Source of the DNA: Cryptomeria japonica
Lineage: Eukaryota > Streptophyta > Pinopsida > Cupressales > Cupressaceae
Reading direction: 5' to 3'
Assembly (NCBI RefSeq): GCF_030272615.1
Contig: NC_081411.1
Span: 215,560,654 to 215,624,653 of the forward strand
Length of the DNA stretch: 64,000 nucleotides
Shown: piece by piece, positions 33,562-44,977 of the stretch
Numbering within the stretch: the stretch's first letter is position 1
Layout of the letters: each line of letters starts with the position of its first letter
Made by a program: the position numbers and the translations under genes
Notes under the pieces: generated by a model
Database searches by the model: none
Told to the model about the DNA's origin: nothing
What the model saw: only the letters and a program-made list of their open reading frames with translations

Positions 33562-36500
33562 TTAAATTGATAAATACTTGTCCACATCAACATATTCATA
33601 GTCACTATCAGAATCATTAGGAGTTGTATTGCCATCATGAGTAACATTTTCACTCATTTCTTCATCAATATTTACAGAAAGAGGAGCATGAACATGAATA
33701 GGAGTAAAACAATCACATGTTTTATGCATTTTATGATTCGGAGATGTAGGTTCAACATATTGCTTAGGAGAAAAGGGAATCATATCAATTGTTGGAGTCT
33801 TGGGAGATTTAATGGGTTGAGGAACAACTTCACGATCTCAAGCAGGACACCTTTGTCAGAGGTCTCTCGCACAATGATTTCATCGAGTCTTAGCGGAAGA
33901 CTAAGAAGGAAGAGGAATATTTATGAAAGGAGGAACAGTCTTCGCTTTGATATTTGAAGGCTTTGGTTGAGGTCTTTTAGGTTGGACAAGAGGAGATGCG
34001 GGCCTCTTCTCTCTTTAAGAGAAAGGAGGTGGAATTGCACCATACAAAGGAGGAATATTAGGTGTAGGAAGGAGATTGGGTCCATCATGGGGAGGAGGTA
34101 CAGGTCTAACCTTAGCAGGAATATTATTGTTCTTCTTAGGAGAAGACATAGTCACATCCATAGGAATACATTGAGGATTTTCCTTAGGAGGAAGATTAGT
34201 CCTATCCATTAGGGGAAGGATTTCATCTTCAAGAAGGATGGGAATTTCAAGTGTTGGGGACCTAGGTTGACTCAAGGATAAGATCATATCTCTCTTCTAT
34301 TTTGTTTAAGATTGGAAAAGAGCATCACTCCTTTGTGGAAGAGATTGAAATTGCTTAGGCCAAAAGATATCAATAGGAACACTAGGGCTTCTTTCGGATA
34401 GGTGAAATAACCTATGGTTCACGGCTATGATTTCTCCATTGTGAAGAAATTTCAAACACTTATGAATTGGAGAAGCAATAGCCTTCATGGAAGATAGCCA
34501 AGGGTAGCCCAACTTCACATGGAATTGCTCAGAAGAAGGAATGATATCAAAGTTGACATCCATAGATTTAGTGTGAGCTTCAATAGGAAGAGTGATAGAA
34601 AAAATGGTAGGACAAGAGAATCCATCAAATAATTTCATAACCACATTAGAGTCATCTTAGATCGGTTTATGCAATCGTAAAGTGAAGAGATACTCCTCAG
34701 TAATGACATTAACCATGCAAGAGGGATCAACAAGACCACCACAGCAAGGTATGTGCTTAACCTTCACAACTATGTATAAAGGTCCATCAGGTGCTCTAAT
34801 GGTCTCACTAGGGTCAAATGTGATACAAGGATCCTTAGTTGTCTCTTGTTTCTCTACCATATTCACTAAATTCGGAGTTGTGGTAGTAAGATCAGAAGGA
34901 GAGAAAGAGGTATGTTTAGTCTCAATCGCGTTAGAGGTATAAGAAGGAAAAAGATCAGTAAAAATCTTAAGATTTTGATTAGGAGGAGCTACTGATTTGT
35001 TTCCCTTATCATTCACATCTGCCATGGATATAGTATTATTATCAATCAAATCTTGAATCTTACTTTTCAATGCAATACATTTATCAGTATCATGACCAGG
35101 TTGATGATGAAATTGAAAAAAGGAATTGCTATCAAAATAAGGGGATGCAAGCTTAGATAGGTCAACTGGTTTGATAGGAGGAAGTTGATAACATTTCTTT
35201 GTAACAATTGAGACATAATACTATGTAAAGATTCATTCAAAGGAGTAAATTTTCTTTCAATTTTAAAGAATTTAGAAATAGGACGCACCTATTGTAGCAT
35301 TCACATTGTTGTTGTTGATTGTATCATTGAATTTGATGAAGCTTTTTGTTGGTTTGAACTTCACAAATGGTTGTTGAACACTCTCCCCCTTATCAATCAG
35401 AGCCATAGGAGTAGATTGCTCCATTTGACTCTCAGCCAATTGATAATTATGGAGTATTGTGTACAACTATGGAAAGGAAGTAAACTCAAGCAAAAGAATC
35501 TTTTCCTTGATATCTTTTTGCAAATTAGAAATGAAAATTCTTTGAATATCATTATCAGGTACAAGAAAATAAATTTGAGCACACAAATACTTATATCTAC
35601 CAATTAAATCAATCACTTTTTCTTTAACACCTTGTTTACAATGCATTAAATTAGTCAAAGTGATTGAAGGGCCAGTGTTGTTTTGAAATTGTTGGATGAA
35701 AGCATTTGCTAATTGTTGAAAAGAAGTGATAGAATAAGAAGGCAAAGAGCAAGTAATATTTGATCATAAGCAAAATTAGTACACAAGGTTTGAAATATTT
35801 TAACATGTGTGAGAGGATCACCTTTTCCATTATAGAGTTCCAATTGAGGGACCTCCACATTCTTAGGTTGGGCGGCTTTAACAATATAAAGAAAAAGTGG
35901 TCTCACAACATCAAATGTGGGTACACTAAACTTGGATTGACTCATGGAAGCAATTTGTTGTTGTAAGGAAGACACAGTTTGAGCAAGATTGTTAATGGTT
36001 GCTTCAGTAGAAGAATTGATGTTAGACATGGTTGATTGAGAAAGTGGTGTGATTTTATTGAAGGAAGGCATGGATTGAGAATAAGGTGGTGGGAAATTAT
36101 GATAAGTAGGAATAGGTGATGATTGAGTAGGAAATGGGACACCTAAAGGAGGAATAAAATTGTTGAATGAATTGCCCCTTGTGTCACATTGATGGGTTGA
36201 GGGATAACAAGAATACTTATGGAAGACATAGGTAAAGATGGAGGATTAAATGAAGAAGAGGGATTGCCCCCATGACTAATTATTGTAGGAATGACATTTG
36301 GAGTTGATGTAGCCATGATGTTTGAAGTGAAGGTAGGAATACTAGTCATAGAACTGGTGAAAGGAATAGAAGAATTGATTTAATTCGAAGGTTGTGAATA
36401 ACCTAAGTTCTCAGCACAACTCTTGATAGAATCAACAATATGAGAAATGTCATGAAATATATCAATTCCATTCTTATCACTTTGAATCATGTGTTTAAGA

Positions 36501-36814
36501 CCTTCAATTAATGGAAGAGCTTCACTATTAGGGTACTCTTGGGACATCCATTGTTGAAACTTATCAAATTGATTGTCCAATTTTGAAAATTGATCTATGG
36601 AAACTCTACTCAAAGCCGCTTCTTGTTCATCATGGGATTCATCAATTGGATAGATAGGGACATGATTAGGATGGGAAGAATTAGCATTATCCTCATTAAA
36701 GAAGTCACCCAAATTATGCTCCATCTCCTCGATAATTAAACCTTGGGAAGTCTTAATTCTAATGCTTTGTCTAACAAAGATAGTGTAGGTAGGACTAATA
36801 GTGGTGAAACTCAT
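33562..36814 (-). pseudogene. gag: gag-protease polyprotein of element E, frameshifted
   Basis: The - strand frame starts at ATG 36814 with an acidic N terminus (LDNQFDKFQQWMSQE). The capsid core is at 36071-35467 (VPQLELYNGKGDPLTHVKIF, FQQLANAFIQQF, FISNLQKDIKEKIL). The zinc-knuckle-like FQFHHQPGHDTDKC (about 35115-35074) has Phe for the first Cys. The protease follows: GGLVDPSCMVNVI keeps the Asp but not the usual Gly. FHVKLGYPWLSSMKAIASPI and CLKFLHNGEI match element A's protease in order. A Pro-rich acidic tail ends at 33562. Frame changes occur near 36100, 35740 and 35280, with several stops. No RT follows. Confidence 0.82.
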
Positions 36815-39296
36815 GCACTAGAGGGAAAATTGGAAATTTTGAATTTGAATTTTGAATAATAGGAACAAAGTGCACAAAAATTGAATAATACAAAATTTGA
36901 AAAAATAATGATTAAACAATTTGACTTTGTTGGAAGAAGAAAATGACACAACTTCCAAAAATAATTTTGATGATAAATGAAAGGAAATTGGAATTTAAAA
37001 TTAAGGCCAATGGGATACCACTTAATTTTAAAATTGATAAAAATCAGAATTTTTAAAATTAGGGCAGAGTATAATTAACCACTCAATTTTTTAAAAATTC
37101 TTGAAATTTGAAATGTTGAAAATTGAAGGTATTTTTTATTTGAGGGATCAAAAATCAACAAAATCAGCCAATTTTCTAGATTTAAGCTATTAAATACAGT
37201 CATAACAGTCTCCCAAAATTTTGGGAAAAAAGTCAGGGACTATGTTCAAAGTGCACACGGTCCGTCCAACTTTTTTCGAAATTTTCAGGGATGAAAGTTA
37301 CGATGATTTTAAAGAGAACCCAAAAAAATTGGCGAATTTTATGATCTCTAGATAGGAGAAATGAAGGTTTGAATGGGAAAATAGGACCTTATTAGGGTTT
37401 TGAAAAAAATGAGGAATTGAATTGAAAATTTGAAAAGGGTCAAACCTAATGGATAGGGACTGGTGCAGAAGCACCTAGACATCAAGACATTGGAGGAGAT
37501 CTTGAGAGATATTTTAATCCATATGTTTGGATATGATATTCAATGTAATAAAATCAAATGTAATGCCTAAGGGCAAACAAAATTGTAAAGTTGTCATTTA
37601 GTTGTCATTTTAAGATTCATGTGATGTGTTTTGTAAAGCCATGAAGTCATTTATTCAAAAGTGTAAAAGTTGTCAACTTGACAATAAAATGTTGTCAAGC
37701 AAAGTTGCAAAAATGCAACAAAAGTTGAAAAGGGGTTAAAAGTTGGTTATGAGAGGTAGTTGTAAGGTCCAAACTGACCAAGAGTTTATAAAAATTCATT
37801 TTATGGTCGTTCCAAATCATAAAGAAAAGAAAGGAAAGAAAGGAGAACATTTTGATACATTTTGGTGCATTCTACTATTGTTATTTTGATTGGCTTTCCA
37901 GTTTTTATGTTGGTTCCAGGCCTTGTACGACCATGTATGGCCTGGGAACCTTTGTAAAATGTATAATGGATGGTTAGATATGTGAAGTACCTTTCTTTTC
38001 CTTTTTATTTGGAGTGATTATGTTTATAAATGAAGAAGTTATGAAACTTTTGGTGAAAGTTGTTGATTGCAGATTTGAGATTTTCTGAGAACAGTCATGT
38101 TGCAGCATATGGTACGGATTCATATGGAATTATTATGACCTCTAAATAGATTCATTGGATAGATATGTGAATCCTCTCTCATTTCCATTTGGTTTGAGTC
38201 ATTTTTATTTATATTTGTGGAAGTTATGAATATTTTGGTGAAAACTGGTTTTAAAAGGTCTTTAATGGAGTTGCAGGCAATGGTTTGACATTATCTCATG
38301 ATGTAAGAATTGGAAAATTTAATGGATTACATATTCTGAATCTATATTCATAAATATTTCATATGAAATTATTTTTGTGTCATTTTGTTATGTTTTGTGA
38401 AAGATATTTGATGCCCTAGGCGGACTAGGCATGCACATGCTTTGTTTGGGAACAACAGTATTGGGTCTTGGTACAGAGGCTATAACTTTTAATCTAACCA
38501 TTGGATTCTCCTAAGTTTTTGATATGTTTTAATAAGTATAGTTATCTACATTTTCACCAAAGGGATATTTGAAATAATATCTGAGTCAAAAGTTATGAAT
38601 GACAGAATACAGGTCTATGACTAGGAACTTTAAAGATTGAAGTATGAACCATGAATATGGGTTATTGCATTAAGTTGATATTAATGAAGAGATGATTGAA
38701 AGAAGTTGTTATTTTGCCTCTAAATAATGAGTTTAAATGGATATTGATATTTGAATATGCAGATAGGGAAGAAGTCTTTGTTCCCTCTGCATCAGGGACA
38801 CCTTGAAAAATGTTTAGAAAACTAAAATTGATTGAAATTGATTGAAATTTGCACAAAATCCAATTAAATTTGAAAATTAGGGTTTTAGGACCTAACCACT
38901 TAATTTTTGAAATTTTGAATTTTGAAAAAGGAGGGAAATTGAAATTTTGATTTTTAGGACAAAAGATAAGTCTGAAAACAGTCACAAATTTGAAAATTAA
39001 ATGGAAATTCATTTTTTGCACAATTTCAAGATGATTTTTAAAAATTAGGGTTTTGACAATTAACCTCTTAATTTTGTGAATTTGATTTGCAAATTTATTT
39101 GGACAATTGAAGAAATTGAATTTGACAAACAAAGTAATTTTTCAGATCTAAGACAATAGCAAGCAATTTTTGCAAAACACAAGTTCAATTTAAATTTTTA
39201 AAACTAGGGTTTTGAATAAATTAACCACTAAGTTTGCAGAAAAATTAAACTTGTAAATGAAAAATATGCAATGATTTTCAGATGAAAGCATGTAAG
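36815..39296 (-). other. Leader of element E with a probable nested family C segment
   Basis: About 2.5 kb lies between primer site and gag. About 37430-38660 is in + orientation and resembles 28840-29780 (family C LTR-like). It is probably an insertion, but its exact ends and target duplication are not visible. The rest is A/T-rich with many AATTTTGAAATT words. A - strand frame at 39132-38662 is compositionally simple and is not called as a gene. Confidence 0.45.
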
Positions 39297-39311
39297 ACAT
39301 CGGGTTCACCA
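39297..39311 (-). promoter_or_regulatory. Primer-binding site of element E, tRNA-Trp type
   Basis: On the - strand TGGTGAACCCGATGT begins three bases after the 5' LTR end. It matches element A's tRNA-Trp site except for one C-to-T change. Confidence 0.8.
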
Positions 39312-39314
39312 CAA

Positions 39315-40502
39315 TGTAATGGTGGAAAAAGGTGAATGATGGAGAGATCAAGAGGAAAGCTTTTCTTCCCTCTGATGAGAGATGAAAGTTTCACTGTGGA
39401 TTTCCCTTCAAACACCTTATTCACATTACATTTAAAAGAGGGGGGAATTCACTAGATCCAATCTCTTCTACTAAATGAATTGATAATGGGATAGAAATGA
39501 CAAGCTAATCCCTCTTTTAGAATGGAAAATGATTGAATTATGTGTTGTCTGACTAAGTGTAAAAGTAGAAAAGAACTGATTATAACTCGAGATAGAAGTG
39601 TGAGAGGAAGTTGTGCACATGGATATGGCTATAATATGTCGAGACAAAACTGCCCTGCGAATTTGAGGAAAAGTTGTCAGGACTGTGCTGAAAGTGTCCA
39701 CGGTCCTCTGAAAAAATCTGTGAAATGAAAAGGGTTTTTCCACCTCTACAAATGGAGTCTGAATCTGCAAACATGGTTGTGCACCTACAACCTACACATA
39801 GAAAATAGAGGAAAAGGGGTTGGGATTGGGGGTTTGCCTTTAGGTCAAACCCCAATTTTGGAATTAAACAAATGATGAAAGAAAGTACTTGCAAGTAAAT
39901 GTAAATGAAAGACTAAAATGTAAGTCACCTCAAGGGAGGTTGTAGATAGAATGTAGGTATATTTTCTTGTATTAGGTAGATTTTTTTGTATTGAATTGAA
40001 TGTTGAAAGGGATTTCCTCTTCAATGGTCAAATCCTTCACTTGAATGCAACACCTAGCCTTGAAGGGAGACTTGAGAATGCTCAATGTTGGAAAGGGATG
40101 CTCAAATGCTCTTGAATGCTTGAATGCATGATCTCATGTATCTGAACTTATCCAACTTCTCACTTATGCAAAATGGGAGGGCAAATGCAACTTATGTACT
40201 CATCAATTAGGGTTAATTGACTGAGTTTTCGTCACAAGCCAACACAGGGAAATTTTTCCCACTTTATGCAAAGTCCAATGCAAAGATAGGATAGAGGGGG
40301 CCCCAAAATAGGGTGCCACGCCCTTGTCCTACCCTTGTCTTGAGACTTGAAGCAGGTTCAAGAAGTGCGAAGGGCAAAAAAAGGCACCTTCCGGGGGTTG
40401 AGCAAGTCTCAGGTCTTCGATCAGGCTTGGGGATTCGAATCGCCAATGTAAAGACCCTAATGTGGTCACAAATTGCAAGGGTCGCAATATTATGACACTA
40501 TA
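39315..40502 (-). repeat. 5' LTR of element E
   Basis: 1188 bp. The direct partner is 31423-32598. The terminal TG on the - strand reads TA here (CACTATA on +), so the end is mutated. The following GTTGT is the target duplication. Confidence 0.88.
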
Positions 40503-40507
40503 GTTGT

Positions 40508-42189
40508 CTTTTTTATATCAAAGAGTGGAAATAAAAGGCATTGTCAATGTATTGTCAAGTAGTTTGGCTAAGATGAGACTCAATATATTTACAAAAATAA
40601 TTGAAATACTCTATTATTGTACTTTGTGATAACAAATTAGTACTCTTTAGATAGTAAAGTTTTGTTGTGGTCTTTTGTCATTTCATTAAAAAAGAATTAT
40701 TAAGCAAGGTTGAATACAATTATAATTTTACAATACATAGGATTAGTTACCATTTTATTTACTGAGTATACATAATATATGATTTTTAAAATTTTACATA
40801 TTATTTTACTTGTAATTAGGTATACACTTATCGATACTATTTTTTTCAATAGAAATATTGTAAAATGAAGAATATATACTTTATTTTCTTATGCTTTCAA
40901 AAACGAAAAATGTATTATTCAATAAATTTTTAACTGTGCAATTATTTGAAAAATATTTTCTATTATTTTATTTCTAAAAACATAATAGTATTCATTACTT
41001 TATTTATTAAAATATATAAATTGTTTTAATTAAATTATTATTTTTTAATATAGAGTTTTTTTATTTTAATATTTGTTAATTATCTTTTGACTTTTATTTA
41101 GGGATAATTCTTGTTTAAATACATATATAAGGGATCTCAACAAACGTCATTACATGCTACGCACATTAGTACTATATTAAAAAAGAGGACTTGTATACAT
41201 TATGACACTTTAACATCTTTATCACATTAGGCGGATCAATTTTTTTTAATATTGATAGTAACTTCTTTGTGTTTGCATCTTTGATTATTCTACTTGGTTG
41301 ACTACTATTAATTCCATACATATAATTCATTATTGTCTAAAATTTTACTTATTCTGCTTCAATTTAGATATCACAGTACAATGTACAAGGTGGAAACTAA
41401 TAGTTTTACTAGATTCCTCTATTAATGATAAAAACAACTTGATGCTTACCTTTTTTATTATTCTACTTGCATGAGTATTATTAATTTCCTACTTATAATT
41501 TACTGCTATGTAAAATTACACTTATGCTGCTTCAATTTAAATATCATAATATAATGTACAAGGTGACAATGAATAAGGGTATTTATATTCCACCACCAAA
41601 ATAGGATTGTTCAATTATAGGCCCAATTGATTCAACTACAATGGCACACATCTTTTGTTTTCATTGTCCATCTACTAAAGAAACTTTTAGGTCAATATTA
41701 GGTAAAGAATTCTTGTAGAATACTTGTAGCTCAATCTACTACTCTAATGTCATATCACATTTTTTATCAAACGCATGGACTTGGTCTAGAATTTAGAGTT
41801 CATGGAGAAGTTATCACATTCATATATTCAAGATTACTTTGCTCCTTCAATTGGTTACAATGCAACTATCGTTACTTATGAAGCAAGAAACCATTATTCT
41901 CTTTTGTTGGATTTGTTCTCGCATGAGACAATAGCTCAATATGATGCAGCATCCTGTGTTTACAATATTGTACAAGTTGCTATGAACAATAATTGTTAGT
42001 TGGTTTTCACACATGCTTTGAAAGAATACAGTGCCCACTTGGGCAATGATCTCACAACTAGGTTGTCATGTGTCTTCAAGGCTCTAATATTTTTATACAC
42101 ACATATTCTTCCTCATCCACCTCTTACATCTCCACTTTTCATGCCCACTTCCCAAGACTCCTAATTTGCAGTTACACCTTTATCATGTA
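40508..42189. other. AT-rich spacer with a local duplication
   Basis: No gene is supported. About 110 bp at 41284-41392 (TTATTCTACTTGGTTGACTA to ATGTACAAGGTG) recur with drift at 41455-41565. A 65-residue open frame at 41802-41999 has no recognisable family. This sequence and 54706 onward were adjacent before element D inserted. Confidence 0.5.
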
Positions 42190-42194
42190 CCTAT

Positions 42195-42993
42195 TGTTAG
42201 GATTCCCAAAGATACTAAGAGGGGGGGTGAATTAGTATCTAATCGGTTGATTAATTTTCTTGACTTAAAACATGAAAAGCATATCAAAATTGTGTACCGG
42301 TAAACCAGAAATAATACAGCAATCAAGAACAATAACAACAACATGAGAAGCACACCATAACACAGTATTTTAATGAGGAAACCCGGTGTGGGAAAAACCT
42401 CGATGGGATTTGTGACCCACAATATTCACTTACTGGCCAATAAGAGAATATTACTGCTACAATAGGGGCCTGCACATTTAGGAAGGCCAAGTGCCTAGAG
42501 CCCATTGCTCAATTACAAAAGGAAGTCACACTGACTTACAAAATTGAATTATACAAATCCAATGTCTTGTACTGCTTCAGATTAGCATCTCCTATGCCAG
42601 ATTCAGTACTGGTTTAAGCTCTGCTACATACATAAATCCTTGTCCTAATAATTCGCATATTAAGTCTACCTTAATCCTTCACTTCAATACCTATCCATCT
42701 ATTACAAAATGATCTACAATGATCTCATACATATATGAGTCATATTACAACTCACCATGTCGGCTTACAATGTTTTTATAATTAATTACAAATTACATTT
42801 TAAACAAAATTGAAGTTGGCCAAGGTGTCGGTATCTTTCCTTTCACTGTCGGTGATCTGTGTGCTAGTGTAGAGTCTTTCTGTGCCGGTGTTAGTTTCTT
42901 TGTCTTGCTAGTATCATAAGATTGCAAGGTTGTCATCAATGACAAAACCTTCAATCACCTATAATTTCTCATTGGAGTGTGCATTTGCCAACA
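42195..42993 (-). repeat. 3' LTR of element D, 799 bp
   Basis: The same length as 53902-54700 and about 4-5% different by eye. On the - strand it starts TGTTGGCAAATGC and ends GAATCCTAACA. Confidence 0.92.
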
Positions 42994-43010
42994 ATCTCCC
43001 CCTTTGGCAT
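42994..43010 (-). promoter_or_regulatory. Polypurine tract of element D
   Basis: On the - strand ATGCCAAAGGGGGAGAT directly precedes the 3' LTR. This sets the orientation. Confidence 0.85.
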
Positions 43011-43224
43011 TGATGGCAACACTCGTGAGAAAAATCCAAAAAGCGTCATCCAAAATGATATCCAAAAATAGTTTGCCAAAATTGTCTTACCAACCAAAAT
43101 TGTATGCTCCCCTTGAGCTGATGAGCTATTTGCTGATTGTTTTTCTCATTACCACTACTCCCTCTTTGGCATCAATGACAAAGGTTGTCAAAGTGTCAAT
43201 TGAGTTTGGTTTCCATCTTCATCC

Positions 43225-44022
43225 TTATAACCAGTTGGTTACAATCTGAAAAATATTTGCCAATACCAGATTCAGACTCTCAGTGAACCGTTCATTGTCC
43301 TTTAAAGCGGTCTTTGTTCTCTGAATTGTACTGGTGAGGTGTTTCATTTGTTGTTCCGGTGTTTTTTGTCCTTGAACTAGAGCTTCAGATATCTCTTTTC
43401 TCAAGGAGGCAAGGTAGTCCAATCTTGGACTAAGTCTCCATTTTAGATCTTTTGCCTTTCCTTTTATACTTTCCTTCTCTCTTTCCAATTTTAGAAGTTC
43501 CTCCTCAAAACCTGTAGTTTTCTGCTCAAAAACTGATAATGGTTCAGATGAATTAATGAAGTTGTCAGCTAATTTATTTATTTCTTCCTGTACCTCACTA
43601 ATCTTCTTGTCTATATCTACTGTCAAAAAGTTTGTTTTGCATGTATCTGTGTACAAGATTTTAAACTCTTTTAGTGTACTAAATAGTGTCGGTAAAAGAG
43701 TGTCAAGTTGTCTCATGCACTTCTTTATCTCCTTTTCAAAAAAAATGTGTTTTTCCTTCTCTAGTTTCTCTTTGAATGCTTTTTCATTTATTTGTTCAAC
43801 TGTCACAATGTTGTTAGTAATATACTTAGACAATGTGTCAAGTTGATTCAAAGTATCTTTATTATCCACATTACATTTGGGTGCTATCATTTTGAAAATT
43901 GGGATTGTATCATCAATAGCTTTGTATGCTTGTGAGCTACACTCTGTTATTTTCTTAATAGAATCCAAAAGAATTTGTGTCACATTGCTGGTCTGAATTC
44001 TACAATGGAAGAACCAACAATC
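43225..44022 (-). pseudogene. Element D ORF2, C-terminal coiled-coil part
   Basis: A 252-codon open frame (43983-43225) is rich in Lys/Glu/Leu with heptad-like spacing (DTLNQLDTLSKYITNN, DIDKKISEVQEEINKLADNF, EEELLKLEREKESIKGKAKD). It ends at 43225 shortly before the polypurine tract. It is separated from the rest of ORF2 by element G, whose target duplication TATAT lies at 44023-44027. It is probably the end of the same long protein. The function is unknown. Confidence 0.6.
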
Positions 44023-44027
44023 TATAT
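44023..44027. repeat. Target-site duplication of element G (left)
   Basis: TATAT directly abuts the LTR start at 44028 and is repeated at 50040-50044. Confidence 0.85.
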
Positions 44028-44921
44028 TGTAAGGAAGTTAAGTAGCGGAAACAACTTCCTACACTAACCTTGAGAGGAGGGTAATGCAAAAAATTTTCAA
44101 ATCATTACAACAGCTACAGAAAATAGAAATAGATATAATAGCAATCATACCACAACACAGTGATTTACGTGGGGAAAACCCTTTCGAGAAAAAAACCCCA
44201 CCCTCCAAAAGCAGCTCAATATTTTATTCAGCAATCAAAAACAGATTACAACATACTTGCAGAGCAAGCTCTTCGCAAGAGTACCACTAATCAGAGATTC
44301 AGAGGCAACTCAATAGCCATAAGACTCTTACACACAACCTCTATCTCACACACCTCATAAATAGGAGATATAATACAAGAAACCGTCAAACGGTATTACA
44401 AAACCATGGGCTAAAACCACCCAATAAGGTGTAGCCGACCTTATCTCCTTTCTAGACACCCTATGACATGTTAAAGCACACATCAACATGTGTCGCTCCC
44501 TTTTATAGCTCATTTATGTATTCGATACAAATTATTTTTCCTATTTCAGGAGTACAAACTTCCGGAGGCCATAACTTGAGAACCGGGTGTCCGATTGACG
44601 AACCGTTTGAAGCACCGGAAAGCTCACGAAGTGCTCTATCACCTCATAACCTGCTTCGCCAGTTACGGCCACTTTTCAGGGCATTTCGGAGCCTCTAAAG
44701 TCTCCAAAATTAAGTTTAAATATTTTATTGCACCCCTCCAAGATGAAAACTTTAATATCTTCAAAACTAGCTGTGACCTTGCGACGCAACTTTACCGGAA
44801 TGCTTATCTAGCCAACCAGAAGCTTCAGGGAGAGTTTCGCACCATTTTGTGCTCAAATGAAAACTTACTATAAATAGTAACCTCGCATAAATGCAAGGTT
44901 GAGACGCCATTTTTTCCAACA
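44028..44921 (-). repeat. 3' LTR of element G, 894 bp
   Basis: Direct partner of 49146-50039. It starts TGTTGGAAAAAA and ends CTTCCTTACA on the - strand. Confidence 0.94.
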
Positions 44922-44936
44922 AATCTCCCACTTGTC
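44922..44936 (-). promoter_or_regulatory. Polypurine tract of element G
   Basis: On the - strand ACAAGTGGGAGATT directly precedes the 3' LTR, as is usual for plant copia elements. Confidence 0.85.
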
Positions 44937-44977
44937 GAACACCTTGCAAGAGCGAAAGGGAATGTCAACACAATGAA

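Larger units (their letters stand above)
31423..40502 (-). mobile_element. Element E: complete pol-less LTR retrotransposon (gag-protease only)
   Basis: Two direct repeats of about 1.18 kb (31423-32598 and 39315-40502) are flanked by the same 5-bp duplication GTTGT (31418-31422 and 40503-40507). Reading on the - strand: 5' LTR, tRNA-Trp-type primer site, leader, gag, protease, polypurine tract, 3' LTR. No RT, RNase H or integrase is found over 9.1 kb. That is the plan of TR-GAG-type non-autonomous elements, here with a protease. LTRs differ by several percent plus a small indel, so it is older than element A. A segment of family C appears to be nested in the leader. Confidence 0.88.

Noticed and set aside
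43556-43846. + strand open frame of 96 codons
   Set aside because: It is antisense to the coiled-coil end of element D ORF2. Hydrophobic residues arise from the reverse of Lys/Glu codons.
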